Positions 8,834 to 21,833 are shown, counted from the first letter of the stretch. The stretch: 64,000 nucleotides of DNA from Caccoplasma sp905210875 (GCA_963931635.1 OZ007034.1:1984001-2048000), one strand, 5' to 3'. Notes: generated from the letters alone by a model not told the origin. Program-made: numbers and translations.

Positions 8834-9661
8834 ATGATGGAAGCAAAAAAGGTTTTGTTCATTTCTCAAGAGATGACTCCGTATCTTCCCGATTCGGAAA
8901 TTGCTACGATATGTCGAAATTTACCGCAAGGTATTCAAGAAAGAGGCCGTGAAATCCGTGCTTTTATGCCCAAGTACGGTAATATCAACGAGCGCCGCAA
9001 TCAATTGCATGAGGTAATACGACTCTCGGGCATGAACCTTATTATCGACGACACCGACCATCCGTTGATTATCAAGGTGGCATCGATACAGTCGGCTCGG
9101 ATGCAGGTCTATTTTATCGATAATGATGATTATTTCCAGCGTAAGAACCTGCTGGTCGATGATGAAGGAAAAGACTTTGAGGATAACGATGAGCGCAGTA
9201 TCTTTTTTGTGAGAGGTGTCATGGAGACCGTAAAAAAACTGCGATGGGTCCCCGACATCATTCACTGTCACGGTTGGTTTACGGCATTGGCTCCCCTTTA
9301 TATTAAGAGAGCATATGCTGAGGATCCCTCTTTCCGTGATGCAAAAATCGTCTATTCAATTTATGAAAATCACTTTACCACGCCTTTCCCGACAACTTTT
9401 CCCTCGAAACTCTTGTGGGAAGGCATTCGGGCCGAAGATCTCGGTTTCGGATTAGACGAGGCTGTTGATTTTGAAGCTCTTTCTCGTTTGGCCATACGGT
9501 ATTCCGATGGCCTTATTCAGGCCTCTCCGCAAATCGACGAGAAAGTTGCTGAGGCTGCAAAATCTTCGGGAAAACCATTTTTACCCTATCAGTCGCCCGA
9601 TGTTTACATCGATGCTTACAATACCTTTTACGATGAAGTGTGGGCAGCTGCCCATAAATGA
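8834..9661 (+). CDS. GT5 domain protein (glycogen/starch synthase N-terminal half only)
   Basis: 275 residues from ATGATG at 8834. It matches the N-terminal catalytic domain of glycosyltransferase family 5: an opening KKVLFISQEMTPYLPDSEIA, then GREIRAFMPKYG, and further on IIHCHGWFTALAPLYI and AKIVYSIYENHF. Full GlgA proteins are about 480-550 residues and have a second Rossmann domain that holds much of the ADP-glucose site; that domain is wholly absent here. In Bacteroidota such short forms are commonly annotated glycogen/starch synthase, but glucosyl transfer by this half alone is doubtful. The stop almost touches the start of the DUF4270 lipoprotein gene (8-base gap), and panC is divergent, so a shared envelope role with DUF4270 is possible. 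Confidence 0.85.
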   Translation: MMEAKKVLFISQEMTPYLPDSEIATICRNLPQGIQERGREIRAFMPKYGNINERRNQLHEVIRLSGMNLIIDDTDHPLIIKVASIQSARMQVYFIDNDDYFQRKNLLVDDEGKDFEDNDERSIFFVRGVMETVKKLRWVPDIIHCHGWFTALAPLYIKRAYAEDPSFRDAKIVYSIYENHFTTPFPTTFPSKLLWEGIRAEDLGFGLDEAVDFEALSRLAIRYSDGLIQASPQIDEKVAEAAKSSGKPFLPYQSPDVYIDAYNTFYDEVWAAAHK

Positions 9662-9669
9662 TTTGTATC

Positions 9670-11211
9670 ATGATGCGCAACCGTATATATCTCTTACCTT
9701 TGCTTTTTATAGCATTTTTCAGTTCTTGTAACGACGATTCGGGCACGATAGGCTTTTCGGTCGATACCACTTCGCTTACCATTTATATCGATTCATCGTT
9801 TGTGTATACCCAGCATACCGATTCTGTATCGACTTTTCCTGTCGATTCGCTTCCCAATCGCACCATTATACAGATGTTGGGAGAGGTGGTTATCCCCGAT
9901 TACGGAACGGTCAAGGCCGATTATCTGACACAGTTTTATCCCGTAGCCGAGTTCGATACCAATCTGGTGAAGCCCGACATGGTCGATTCGGTAGGTGTAG
10001 AAATCGCTTTCCAGTACAACAGCTTCTTTGGAGACTCTTTGGCTCCTATGCAGCTAACCGTATATCCTCTCAACAAGTTGTTGCGTGAAGATGGTAATGT
10101 GCGAGTGCCAATATATAGTAATCTCAATCCGGCCGAGTATTATGACCCTGCCGACAAGTTGGGCAGTAGCTTCTATGTGGCCTCAACGCAATCATATCCC
10201 GATTCCTTGCTCGACGATAATGGCTACCGTTTCATAAAACAAACGTTTGGTAGCACCCCTGACGAGAAAAAAGCGTGGGCTGAGAAATTCTATGATTTTT
10301 ACCTACAAAACGGCGGGAACATTACCACCTCGGCCATGAATCAGTTTTTTAAAGGGTTGTATATAACCAACACCTTTGGAAGGGGCACAATGTTGTATAT
10401 TGTGTCGACAGCCGTTGTCGTCTATCATCGCACATATGCTTATGACAGTAGCGGAGCATTGAAGACAGTAAGCGACGATTCCGACCAGCTCTATGTTGAA
10501 AATGCCTCCACAACCTATATGATGACATCATACGAAGCGCCGACCATCAATCATATTGTTGCACAGACGGCACCCTCGGTCGAAGCTCTCAGGGCCCAGG
10601 GTGAGGCGGTGATGCAGTCTCCTCAAATGTATGATGGAGCCATAACATTCCCTACAACTAGGATTATTGAGACGTTTAACAACTCTCGTAGTCTTGCCAG
10701 CACCGACACCGTAGGAGTGCTCAATACAATTAATATGACCATTCCGCTCAAACCCATGCCGGCTGAGTTGAAAGCCTTGGGCATTGTGCCGCCCCCTTAC
10801 CTGCTGCTGATGCGCAAGGGTGGAAACGCAACCTCTTCGACCAATGCCATCGTGCCGATGAACATAGAAGAGTTTTATGCCGACCGTCTTATCAACGACA
10901 ATAAAAACTATTTCTATGCTGCATACGACTCTACGTCGAATAGCTATACATTTACCGGATTGCAGAATTATATCATGAATATCTTCCAATACGATCCCAA
11001 CGATATATTGAATCCCGACGGTTCTCTCAATCCGACGGCCGACTATGCGTATGATTCCGATATGATACTGGTGCCGATAACTGTTTCGACAACCACCAGT
11101 TCATATGCAACCGATACCAATATAATACCCTATTTGGGTGGATTGACCTATGCTCATATCGACAACGAAAATATCCGCATACAAGTTGTATATAGTACAA
11201 AAGTCTATTAG
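9670..11211 (+). CDS. DUF4270-family lipoprotein
   Basis: 513 residues from ATGATG at 9670; an in-frame ATG at 9658 is less likely. A lipoprotein signal (RNIYLLPLLF-type stretch ending FFSSC) puts the Cys near residue 20. The first 150 residues fit DUF4270: repeated beta strands, Thr- and Asp-rich linkers, QMLGEVVIPDYGTVKADYL and then DMVDSVGVEIAF. There are no catalytic motifs I recognise. DUF4270 proteins are surface or outer-membrane-associated lipoproteins restricted to Bacteroidota, with no settled function. The gene follows the GT5-domain gene after 8 bases and is followed by tRNA-Thr. Confidence 0.85.
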   Translation: MMRNRIYLLPLLFIAFFSSCNDDSGTIGFSVDTTSLTIYIDSSFVYTQHTDSVSTFPVDSLPNRTIIQMLGEVVIPDYGTVKADYLTQFYPVAEFDTNLVKPDMVDSVGVEIAFQYNSFFGDSLAPMQLTVYPLNKLLREDGNVRVPIYSNLNPAEYYDPADKLGSSFYVASTQSYPDSLLDDNGYRFIKQTFGSTPDEKKAWAEKFYDFYLQNGGNITTSAMNQFFKGLYITNTFGRGTMLYIVSTAVVVYHRTYAYDSSGALKTVSDDSDQLYVENASTTYMMTSYEAPTINHIVAQTAPSVEALRAQGEAVMQSPQMYDGAITFPTTRIIETFNNSRSLASTDTVGVLNTINMTIPLKPMPAELKALGIVPPPYLLLMRKGGNATSSTNAIVPMNIEEFYADRLINDNKNYFYAAYDSTSNSYTFTGLQNYIMNIFQYDPNDILNPDGSLNPTADYAYDSDMILVPITVSTTTSSYATDTNIIPYLGGLTYAHIDNENIRIQVVYSTKVY

Positions 11212-11249
11212 TTAGTAGTATAAGAAGCATAAAAAAAACTCTCGATGTC

Positions 11250-11281
11250 TTTGCGAAATAAGAGTATATGCACTATCTTTG
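11250..11281 (+). promoter_or_regulatory. Promoter of tRNA-Thr
   Basis: TTTG (11250-11253), 20-base spacer, TATCTTTG (11274-11281). The tRNA begins 19 bases later. Confidence 0.8.
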
Positions 11282-11300
11282 CATCGCTTTTTAGGGAAAC

Positions 11301-11373
11301 GCCGCAATAGCTCAGTCGGTAGAGCGTTTCACTCGTAATGAAAAGGTCGCCGGTTCGATTCCGGCTTGCGGCT
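11301..11373 (+). tRNA. tRNA-Thr (CGT)
   Basis: GCCGCAA pairs with TTGCGGC in the acceptor arm. The D-arm is GCTCAGTCGGTAGAGC, the anticodon loop CTCGTAA reads CGT, and the T-arm contains GGTTCGATTCC. The discriminator is T, and CCA is not encoded. Confidence 0.95.
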
Positions 11374-11376
11374 CAA

Positions 11377-11405
11377 AAGGGAGGACGATATCGTCCTCCC
11401 TTTTT
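11377..11405 (+). terminator. Intrinsic terminator after tRNA-Thr
   Basis: Perfect inverted repeat GGGAGGACGAT / ATCGTCCTCCC (11379-11400) followed by TTTTTG. Confidence 0.9.
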
Positions 11406-11909
11406 GTTTTTCCCCTCGCAACAATCTCTATTCAAATTTTTGTGGACGTATTGAATGCCAGATTCTTTTTTCGCGCCGGATTTTGGCATTTGGGGAGTAG
11501 GGGGGGAGGTGCAGGGATATGTTGAAGAGCAGTGTTGCGAAACAGAAGAATAAATTTTGAAAGAGCGGAGAAAAGGAGTAGCTTTGCCATTCCCGACCCG
11601 AAGGAAGAGCTGTTCTTAGCGGAGACGACCTGACGGCAACGACGGAAGAAGCGGGAACATACCCGCGAGAGAGCCCAAAGCCCCATACAATAACCCCAGC
11701 CCCCGCCCGGAGAGCCGAGCGGACCCCCTCTTTCGCCACCCATTTTTCGCGCCCTGTGAAAAAGGGATAAGGAGGGAAAAAAGAGGAAAAGAGCGAGGTG
11801 GGAGGAAAAAAGAGGCGGGAGGGGCGAAAAAAATTTTTCTTCTAAGGCATTGAGAATAAGGAAGAAGAAAAAAGTGGCAAAAAAAAGATGAAAAAAAGTG
11901 GCAAAAATA
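11406..11909. other. Gene-free region upstream of the rRNA operon
   Basis: About 500 bases with no supportable gene. The open frames here are in purine-rich, low-complexity sequence with runs of A and G and give Ser/Phe/Pro-rich peptides without family features. I see no hairpin or repeat of note. Confidence 0.6.
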
Positions 11910-11941
11910 TTTGGAGGGGAATAGAAAAGCCTCTATCTTTG
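11910..11941 (+). promoter_or_regulatory. rRNA operon promoter
   Basis: TTTG at 11910-11913, a 20-base spacer and TATCTTTG at 11934-11941. The transcript would start near 11948, giving a leader of about 190 bases before 16S. Only one such promoter is seen in the region. Confidence 0.8.
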
Positions 11942-12139
11942 CACCCGCTTTCCCGATAGAACGGGAGCTTAACCCGGGCGAGGGAAGCGAATAGAACCTT
12001 GAAGAAATGATAGACAAAGTAGTACGAGACGAGTAAAAAGTCAACGTCAAAACCGGCGAATCACGAGCCGCTCTCTCGCAAGAGGGAGAAAGGTAAAAGA
12101 GGTCTTCGATGGAATAAAAAACAAGAAAATAAAATAATA

Positions 12140-13670
<1,531 letters not shown>

Positions 13671-13801
13671 GGAGAAGACGATTCAAAGGTGACGTTGAAA
13701 AGGAATCGTCTCGTACTGCGAGAGTCTATAAAGAATACCGGTCGTAGGGCACTACGACAGGAGAAGCGACCAAGTTCCGAAAGGACCAAGGAAGATTTGA
13801 C

Positions 13802-13875
13802 AGTCCCATAGCTCAGTTGGTTAGAGCGCTACACTGATAATGTAGAGGTCGGCAGTTCAAATCTGCCTGGGACTA
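13802..13875 (+). tRNA. tRNA-Ile (GAT)
   Basis: Acceptor AGTCCCA / TGGGACT, D-arm GCTCAGTTGGTTAGAGC, anticodon loop CTGATAA (GAT), T-arm GGCAGTTCAAATCTGCC. It sits in the 16S-23S spacer. Confidence 0.95.
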
Positions 13876-13888
13876 CCTCAGCGAAGAG

Positions 13889-13962
13889 GGGGGATTAGCT
13901 CAGCTGGCTAGAGCATCTGCTTTGCAAGCAGAGGGTCAACGGTTCGAATCCGTTATTCTCCA
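13889..13962 (+). tRNA. tRNA-Ala (TGC)
   Basis: Acceptor GGGGGAT / ATTCTCC contains the G3-U70 wobble pair that marks alanine tRNAs. The anticodon loop is TTTGCAA (TGC), and the T-arm has ACGGTTCGAATCCGT. It follows tRNA-Ile by 13 bases in the rRNA spacer. Confidence 0.95.
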
Positions 13963-14057
13963 CGAGTTCGCAAGAACAGAAGCACATTGACATAATGGGA
14001 CAAGAAACGAGAAGAGCAAGTATGTATCCCGCTCTCATCTCTTGATGAGAGAGAAAC

Positions 14058-16927
<2,870 letters not shown>

Positions 16928-17032
16928 GCGGAAGAAGAGCGGACTACATAACCTCAACTCGTTTCATCCCAAGTCAATCACAAGCGAAGGCAGACGCTTC
17001 GGAAGGAAGCCGAAAGCCGAGAGCGAAAAAGC

Positions 17033-17143
17033 ATTAAGGTGGTTATAGCATCAGGGCTCCACCTCTACCCATACCGAACAGAGAAGTTAAACCTGATCAC
17101 GCCGATGGTACTGCGCAAGCGGGAGAGTAGGTAGCCGCCCCCT
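17033..17143 (+). rRNA. 5S ribosomal RNA
   Basis: About 111 bases with the 5S pattern: GGTGGTTATAGCAT, CCACCTCTACCCATACCGAA, CAGAGAAGTTAAACCTG and CGCCGATGGTACTGCG, closing with a sequence complementary to the 5' end. It follows 23S by about 105 bases. Confidence 0.93.
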
Positions 17144-17144
17144 C

Positions 17145-17179
17145 AGCGCCGGAGACAGAAGTCCCCGGCGCTTTTTTTA
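17145..17179 (+). terminator. rRNA operon terminator
   Basis: AGCGCCGG / CCGGCGCT stem (17145-17152, 17165-17172) followed by seven T. Confidence 0.9.
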
Positions 17180-17607
17180 TACCCATACCCCATACCCCAC
17201 CACACAATACCAACACCCATTACACAATCATACCCCGCATCAACACTTCACCATACCCCGCACCATCACTCTTACCCTTTCCACCCCAAGCCGGGCAGAA
17301 CAAGCAAAGCCTAAATTCATATATAAAAGTTGCTATCACATTCCTCAGTACAAATTATCTGAACTCTCCCGAGAAGCTTCACCATATATCTTATCCGCCC
17401 TATCGCGGTCCCGAGCCTTTCCTTCAATATTCATACAAGGTTACTCACAGTAACAATGCCTCCCCTTGTCTCAAGTCCAACTCCTTATCATACCATAACA
17501 GTTTTTGCATAAGTAATCTGTTTTCTGAAAATGTATGTTTTCCAGAACATTCTCTCAATTGCGTTATAAAAATGTTGGATGTCGTGATAACGAAAGATTT
17601 TATTCTC
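17180..17607. other. Gene-free region after the rRNA operon
   Basis: About 430 bases. The first 110 are C/A-rich with many irregular copies of CATACCC or CACCATACC; the rest is AT-rich and featureless. No coding frame has gene-like features. Confidence 0.55.
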
Positions 17608-17615
17608 TACCTTTG
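17608..17615 (+). promoter_or_regulatory. TAnnTTTG box before the MFS gene
   Basis: TACCTTTG lies 30 bases before the start codon at 17645. No clear upstream TTTG at 18-20 bases. Confidence 0.45.
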
Positions 17616-17644
17616 CGGGCGGTAAAAAAGAAGGTTATATCTGT

Positions 17645-18799
17645 ATGAAAAAAAGTTTGTTTGCGTTGTCCTTGGGCACATTGGCTCTGGGCATTGCCGA
17701 GTTTGTAATGATGGCCATACTCCCTTATGTGGCCGAAGATCTGAATATCTCGATTGCTACAGCAGGGCATTTGATTTCGGCATATGCGTTGGGTGTATGC
17801 GCCGGTGCTCCGGCTCTGATTCTTGCGAGAAGATTCCAACTTAAAAATACTTTGCTTTTCCTGGTCGCTCTTATCGTTGTAGGTAATACGTTGGCTGCTG
17901 TATCGCCCAACTATGCAACGATGATGGTGGCACGTTTTATCTCGGGGCTGCCTCACGGTGCCTATTTCGGTGTGGGGTCTATTATTGCCTCTAAGTTGGC
18001 CCGGGAGGGAAAGAGTACCGAGGCAATCTCTATTATGGTTGCCGGTATGACAATTGCCAATCTTTTAGGTGTTCCTCTGGGGACGTCGCTCAGTTCGCTC
18101 TTATCCTGGCGGTGGGTGTTTGGTATTGTAGGTATAGGTGGATTGGCTGTTTGGTTCTACATCTGGCGATGGGTTCCTCAGGTAGAGAAGTTGCCCAATA
18201 CCGGTTTTAAGGGCCAGTTCCGCTTCCTTAAATCGGGTGCGCCTTGGCTCATTACTGCCGGTACAATGTTGGGAAATGGCGGCATATTCTGTTGGTACAG
18301 TTACATACATCCTTTGCTTACCGATGTATCGGGTTTCCCCGAAGCCAGTATTACGTTGCTTATGGTGTTGGCGGGGGCCGGTATGGTCTGTGGCAATCTG
18401 GTAGGAGGTCGGCTGTCGAGTCGCTTTTCGCCCGGGTTGGTGGCTGCACTGACGCAAGGTTGTGCCGCTGTGCTTTTGCTTTCTATTTTCTTTTTCGCCT
18501 CACATCCGGTACTTATGGTGATACTTATGTGCCTTTGTACCATGTCGCTGTTTGCCGTTTCGAGTCCGCAACAGTTTTTGGTCATACAGTATTCACAGGG
18601 AGGCGAGTTGTTGGGAGCTGCCAGTATTCAAGTAGCTTTCAATCTGGGAAATGCTCTGGGAGCTTATTGTGGAGGATTGCCTCTTGAAGCGGGGTTGGGA
18701 TATGTCTATCCGGCACTTATTGGTGCGCCAATAACTTTCTGCGGTTTCTTGGCTCTGTTTATTTTCCATCGCCGCTATGAATTGAAGAATGAGCGGTGA
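17645..18799 (+). CDS. MFS exporter of the AraJ/DHA1 type
   Basis: 384 residues with about 12 hydrophobic segments and no signal peptide. The N-terminal half has the DHA1 drug-exporter look: GIAEFVMMAILPYVAEDL in helix 1, ISAYALGVCAGAPALILARR (motif A region) and FISGLPHGAYFGVGSIIAS (helix 5 / motif C region). The closest well-known relatives are the AraJ / YdhP / arabinose-efflux family of Enterobacteria. The substrate cannot be read from the sequence; sugars or small toxic compounds are usual guesses. It converges on the EamA exporter gene, with 43 bases between the stops. Confidence 0.9.
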   Translation: MKKSLFALSLGTLALGIAEFVMMAILPYVAEDLNISIATAGHLISAYALGVCAGAPALILARRFQLKNTLLFLVALIVVGNTLAAVSPNYATMMVARFISGLPHGAYFGVGSIIASKLAREGKSTEAISIMVAGMTIANLLGVPLGTSLSSLLSWRWVFGIVGIGGLAVWFYIWRWVPQVEKLPNTGFKGQFRFLKSGAPWLITAGTMLGNGGIFCWYSYIHPLLTDVSGFPEASITLLMVLAGAGMVCGNLVGGRLSSRFSPGLVAALTQGCAAVLLLSIFFFASHPVLMVILMCLCTMSLFAVSSPQQFLVIQYSQGGELLGAASIQVAFNLGNALGAYCGGLPLEAGLGYVYPALIGAPITFCGFLALFIFHRRYELKNER

Positions 18800-18842
18800 G
18801 GGTTACTCTAATAATGTCTTGGGGTGGAAGCTGCGGGGAGGA

Positions 18843-19724
18843 TTACTCTTTCATGATGCGGCGATCGGCAATAAACACACCTCCCAGAACCAATGCGGCT
18901 CCAACTATAAATACGGTTGTCAGAGATTCACCCAAGACCAGTGAAGAGGCGAGTAGTGTCATTACGGGGTTGAAGTAGATGTAGTTCGAGGCCCGTACGG
19001 TTCCCAAATGTTTCAGTACAACATTCCACAGCATGTAGCAGAGCATTGAGGCTACGATACCGAGGAACAGAAGATTGCCGGCAATGACCGGATTGCTCCA
19101 CAATTGAGACGAGAAATACAGCGGCTCGTGTGCGAATAACGGGAGCAAAGAGATAATGCCGTAAAAGAATATTTTCCGGGTAATGAATGCGGTGGAGTAG
19201 CGACCGTTAAGCTTTTTGATGATAAGACTGTAAAAGGCCCATAACCACGCGGCTGAGAATGAGAGCAGGTCTCCTATGGGGTTGAGATTGAGTACGAAAT
19301 GACCGTTGAACACTACGATGGCAACTCCTGCTAAAGCAATGAGCGAACCTATGATAAATTGTGTCGAGAGTCGGTATTGGCGGTAGAAAAGTCTTACCAC
19401 TATGGCTGTGAGCAGTGGTGCGGTACAGACGATAAGCGAAACATTTGAAGCGTAAGACATGGTCAGGGCCGTGTTTTCAGCTAGAAAATAGATCGACCCT
19501 CCCGACAGAGCACCTCCCATCAGCAATATTTCATCTTTTAAACTCTTGGCCCATACCCGTTGATAAGAGATGGCCCATAGGCAGATGTATGCCAAAACGA
19601 AGCGGTAAAAGATGACGTCTATTGGGGACAGTCCGTTATTCAACAATACCTTGGTCGATACAAACGTGGTTCCCCATACACCGATGGTAAAGAGGGCGAC
19701 CAGATGATATACATATGACTTCAT
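18843..19724 (-). CDS. EamA-family (DMT) transporter
   Basis: 293 residues, about ten hydrophobic segments arranged as two EamA repeats, the usual length of drug/metabolite transporters. The start at 19724 (MKSYVYHLVALFTIGVWGTT) lies just below the predicted transcription start; the longer frame from 19787 begins upstream of that start. Typical features are WGTTFVSTKVLL in helix 1 and, in the second repeat, ASNYIYFNPVMTLLASSLVLGE, a well-known EamA signature. The substrate is unknown. It has two promoter-like sites in tandem (19757 and 19843). Confidence 0.9.
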   Translation of the reverse strand: MKSYVYHLVALFTIGVWGTTFVSTKVLLNNGLSPIDVIFYRFVLAYICLWAISYQRVWAKSLKDEILLMGGALSGGSIYFLAENTALTMSYASNVSLIVCTAPLLTAIVVRLFYRQYRLSTQFIIGSLIALAGVAIVVFNGHFVLNLNPIGDLLSFSAAWLWAFYSLIIKKLNGRYSTAFITRKIFFYGIISLLPLFAHEPLYFSSQLWSNPVIAGNLLFLGIVASMLCYMLWNVVLKHLGTVRASNYIYFNPVMTLLASSLVLGESLTTVFIVGAALVLGGVFIADRRIMKE

Positions 19725-19756
19725 AGGAAGATAAGGCCGAAAAATATTTTCGGGTG

Positions 19757-19788
19757 CAAAGATAGCGAAAGGGGAGAGCAGAGGCAAG
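19757..19788 (-). promoter_or_regulatory. Proximal promoter of the EamA gene
   Basis: Minus strand: CTTG (19785-19788), 20-base spacer, TATCTTTG (19757-19764). The start would be near 19750. Confidence 0.6.
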
Positions 19789-19842
19789 TGAAAACAGAGT
19801 TTTCAGATTGACTATGTCGAACCGCTTCCTGTCTTCTTGTAA

Positions 19843-19874
19843 TAAAGATAGCGAAAGGCCGGTGCTGTGGCAAA
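19843..19874 (-). promoter_or_regulatory. Distal, duplicated promoter-like site of the EamA gene
   Basis: Minus strand: TTTG (19871-19874), 20-base spacer, TATCTTTA (19843-19850). It lies in the second copy of an imperfect 49-base direct repeat (19758-19806 and 19844-19892) that shares AAAGATAGCGAAAGG and a small GAAAAC/GTTTTC hairpin. Confidence 0.45.
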
Positions 19875-19991
19875 GAGAAAACGAAGTTTTCGTTTAGGAC
19901 AAAGTAGGGCTGTCAATTCATGTAAGAGAAACGGCTGAAAATCCAGGATAGAGTCGAGTTAAAGATGGAAGGCCTGTGCTGGGTTCCGTTT

Positions 19992-19999
19992 TTAATTTT
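19992..19999. repeat. Target-site duplication, left copy
   Basis: TTAATTTT directly outside the left inverted repeat; the same eight bases follow the right repeat at 23609-23616. Eight bases is the usual IS1595-family duplication length. Confidence 0.9.
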
Positions 20000-20027
20000 G
20001 GTGACTATATACGACAATACCCTAAAT
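20000..20027 (+). repeat. Left terminal inverted repeat
   Basis: 28 bases starting GGTGACTATATACGACAATA; an exact reverse complement of 23581-23608. Confidence 0.95.
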
Positions 20028-20189
20028 TTAAAAGAACATTTTGATAATATTACTATTTAGATTTATTCTAAATTTTAATTGCTAAAAATCAACAAATTAG
20101 ACTATTTTATAACACAAATTCACTAAAAATTTACCCAAAGAATTTTTCTTACCAAAGTTACTAAACCCAAATCACAAAATATTTTGGGT

Positions 20190-21119
20190 ATGGCAACTTT
20201 TGATTTTAGTAACTTTCGTACTTTGAAGCAACTTCAAAACACATTCAAGACTGAGCCTGACTGTATAAAGTTCTTGGAAGATAAACTTTGGGATGGTACG
20301 CCTGTTTCTCCTTTTGACCAGACGTCCAAAGTCTATAAACGTGGCGATGGCTTATATCGTTGTAAGAATACAGGTAAGAACTTCAATATCAAAAAAGGCA
20401 CTTTTATGGAAGGTAGCAAAATCCCATTGACCGATTGGTTCGTGGCGATATATCTGCTCACATCAGACAAGAAAGGAGCAAGTTCAACTAAAATAGCGTC
20501 ATATCTTGGTATTACGCAAAAGTCGGCGTGGTTTATGACACAACGTATAAGGCAAAGTTTCAAACAAGACCCAAATGAAAAGTTTGATGGTGAAGTTGAA
20601 CTGGATGAAACCTTTGTAGGTGGTAAGAATAAAAACCGTCATTGGAACAAGAAAGTTAGAAATTCGCAAGGTAGAAGTTTCAAAGACAAAGTCCCCGTTA
20701 TGGGTATTTTACCGCGTGGCGGAAAGGTATTCTGTCAGATTGTAAAGAGCACAAGTTACAAGCAACTTACAGCACCTATTCTTCGGAAAGTAAAACGTAC
20801 TGCCACGCTGTATTCAGATGAATGGCAAGGATATAAAGTGGTAAACAAAGTCTATAACCACCATGTGGTTGACCACGGCCACGGTATATATGTTAGTGGT
20901 GGCGCGTATACCAATACAATCGAAGCATTTTGGAGTAACTTCTGCAAAAGGTCGATAAACGGTATCTATAATTTTATCAGCCGCAAGCATATGCAAAAAT
21001 ACTTTGATGAATTCTGTTTCCGTTATAATACTCGCAAAGTTTCTAACGATGAACGTATCTGCGAGCTTATAGCAAATTGCAGAGGAACAAGACTTACATA
21101 TAAGCAATTAGTTGCATAA
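20190..21119 (+). CDS. IS1595-family transposase (DDE, ISXO2-like)
   Basis: 309 residues from the ATG at 20190. The N-terminal region has the family's substrate-binding fold with YRCKNTGKNFNIKKGTFMEG and PLTDWFVAIYLLT. An HTH-like stretch follows (STKIASYLGITQKSAWFMTQ). The catalytic core shows VELDETFVGGK (Asp near 139), LYSDEWQGYK (Asp near 210) and YTNTIEAFWSNFCKRSINGIY, which supplies the third Asn/Glu (near 242 and 245). All three are intact, so it is probably active. An inverted repeat ACCCAAA / TTTGGGT (about 20165-20189) lies against the start codon and could hide it in read-through transcripts. The stop overlaps the next start (TAATG). Confidence 0.95.
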   Translation: MATFDFSNFRTLKQLQNTFKTEPDCIKFLEDKLWDGTPVSPFDQTSKVYKRGDGLYRCKNTGKNFNIKKGTFMEGSKIPLTDWFVAIYLLTSDKKGASSTKIASYLGITQKSAWFMTQRIRQSFKQDPNEKFDGEVELDETFVGGKNKNRHWNKKVRNSQGRSFKDKVPVMGILPRGGKVFCQIVKSTSYKQLTAPILRKVKRTATLYSDEWQGYKVVNKVYNHHVVDHGHGIYVSGGAYTNTIEAFWSNFCKRSINGIYNFISRKHMQKYFDEFCFRYNTRKVSNDERICELIANCRGTRLTYKQLVA

Positions 21120-21277
21120 TGAAACAAAAGAAAATCCGTAAAGGATTCATACCCGAAGATGTTCTTGAAGAAGTTCACCCATCAGAGAATTTTATTGGCA
21201 TCAATTTGCGTACAGATATTCGCATGATACATGATAATCTGAAAGCGGGGAAAGAACGAAAGAAGAGCAAGAAATAA
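21119..21277 (+). CDS. 52-residue protein translationally coupled to the transposase
   Basis: The ATG uses the last A of the transposase stop (TAATG), so the two are almost certainly translated together. The product starts MKQKKIRKGFIPEDVLEEVH and ends in a Lys/Arg-rich tail (KAGKERKKSKK). Its Lys/Arg-rich ends and acidic centre would suit a nucleic-acid or transposase-binding accessory. I do not recognise it. It is too short for homology by eye. Confidence 0.7.
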   Translation: MKQKKIRKGFIPEDVLEEVHPSENFIGINLRTDIRMIHDNLKAGKERKKSKK

Positions 21278-21311
21278 ATCCTGCCCTTCTCCATATTTGT
21301 ATATCTAAATT

Positions 21312-21833
21312 CTATGGTTCCATGGAATTGATGATAGTCTCCGCATCGACATATTCTGACGGCGTTTCGGTCAGTAATCCTATTTGCTGTTTTTGGTAAA
21401 ACACATCTGTGGCACTCATGATACTATACATTGCTTTATCAATAGAAGTTGGATATGTTCTATTATAAATTTCCATAACAGATGTTTGACAGCTATTTCT
21501 CCCAATATACCACATTTTATAAAACTGAACTAAATCGTCGGCAGTAACATAATCCACAGTTGCATATTTCCCCTTATCAATCCAAGATAAAGCACCTTCT
21601 TTGAAATTTTCAGCAAAAGCATTGACTATTCTGTCGTTAAATTTAACACCACGCATTATTAACGATAAAATACCACCCCAATCTTTAATGACCCCATCCT
21701 TTATTGCAGATTCAGAAAGAGCATTAATTTCAGTTTCAGTCATTGCTGTAATCGGTTTCTGTGCATACAGCTCATTTGTGCAAATCATTCCTAAAAACAT
21801 TAGGAATACGAAAGAAAGAAAAATTTTTCTCAT
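21312..21833 (-). CDS. Secreted passenger protein of unknown function
   Basis: 173 residues from the ATG at 21833, with a clean signal peptide (MRKIFLSFVFLMFLGMICTN, cleavage after ELYAQ). The mature part is helical and soluble: ALSESAIKDGVIKDWGGILS, then KFNDRIVNAFAENFKEG, and two Cys/Trp/Tyr-containing segments (FYKMWYIGRNSCQTS). I know no family match. It is transcribed toward the transposase gene, with 34 bases between the two stops. The frame extends upstream to 21953, but those codons lie in the structured leader and lack a signal. A transposon cargo gene encoding an exported protein is uncommon. Confidence 0.8.
   Translation of the reverse strand: MRKIFLSFVFLMFLGMICTNELYAQKPITAMTETEINALSESAIKDGVIKDWGGILSLIMRGVKFNDRIVNAFAENFKEGALSWIDKGKYATVDYVTADDLVQFYKMWYIGRNSCQTSVMEIYNRTYPTSIDKAMYSIMSATDVFYQKQQIGLLTETPSEYVDAETIINSMEP

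Noticed and set aside
11428..12050. Several Ser/Phe/Pro-rich minus-strand frames before 16S
   Set aside because: Low-complexity purine-rich sequence in the rRNA operon upstream region, no family features.
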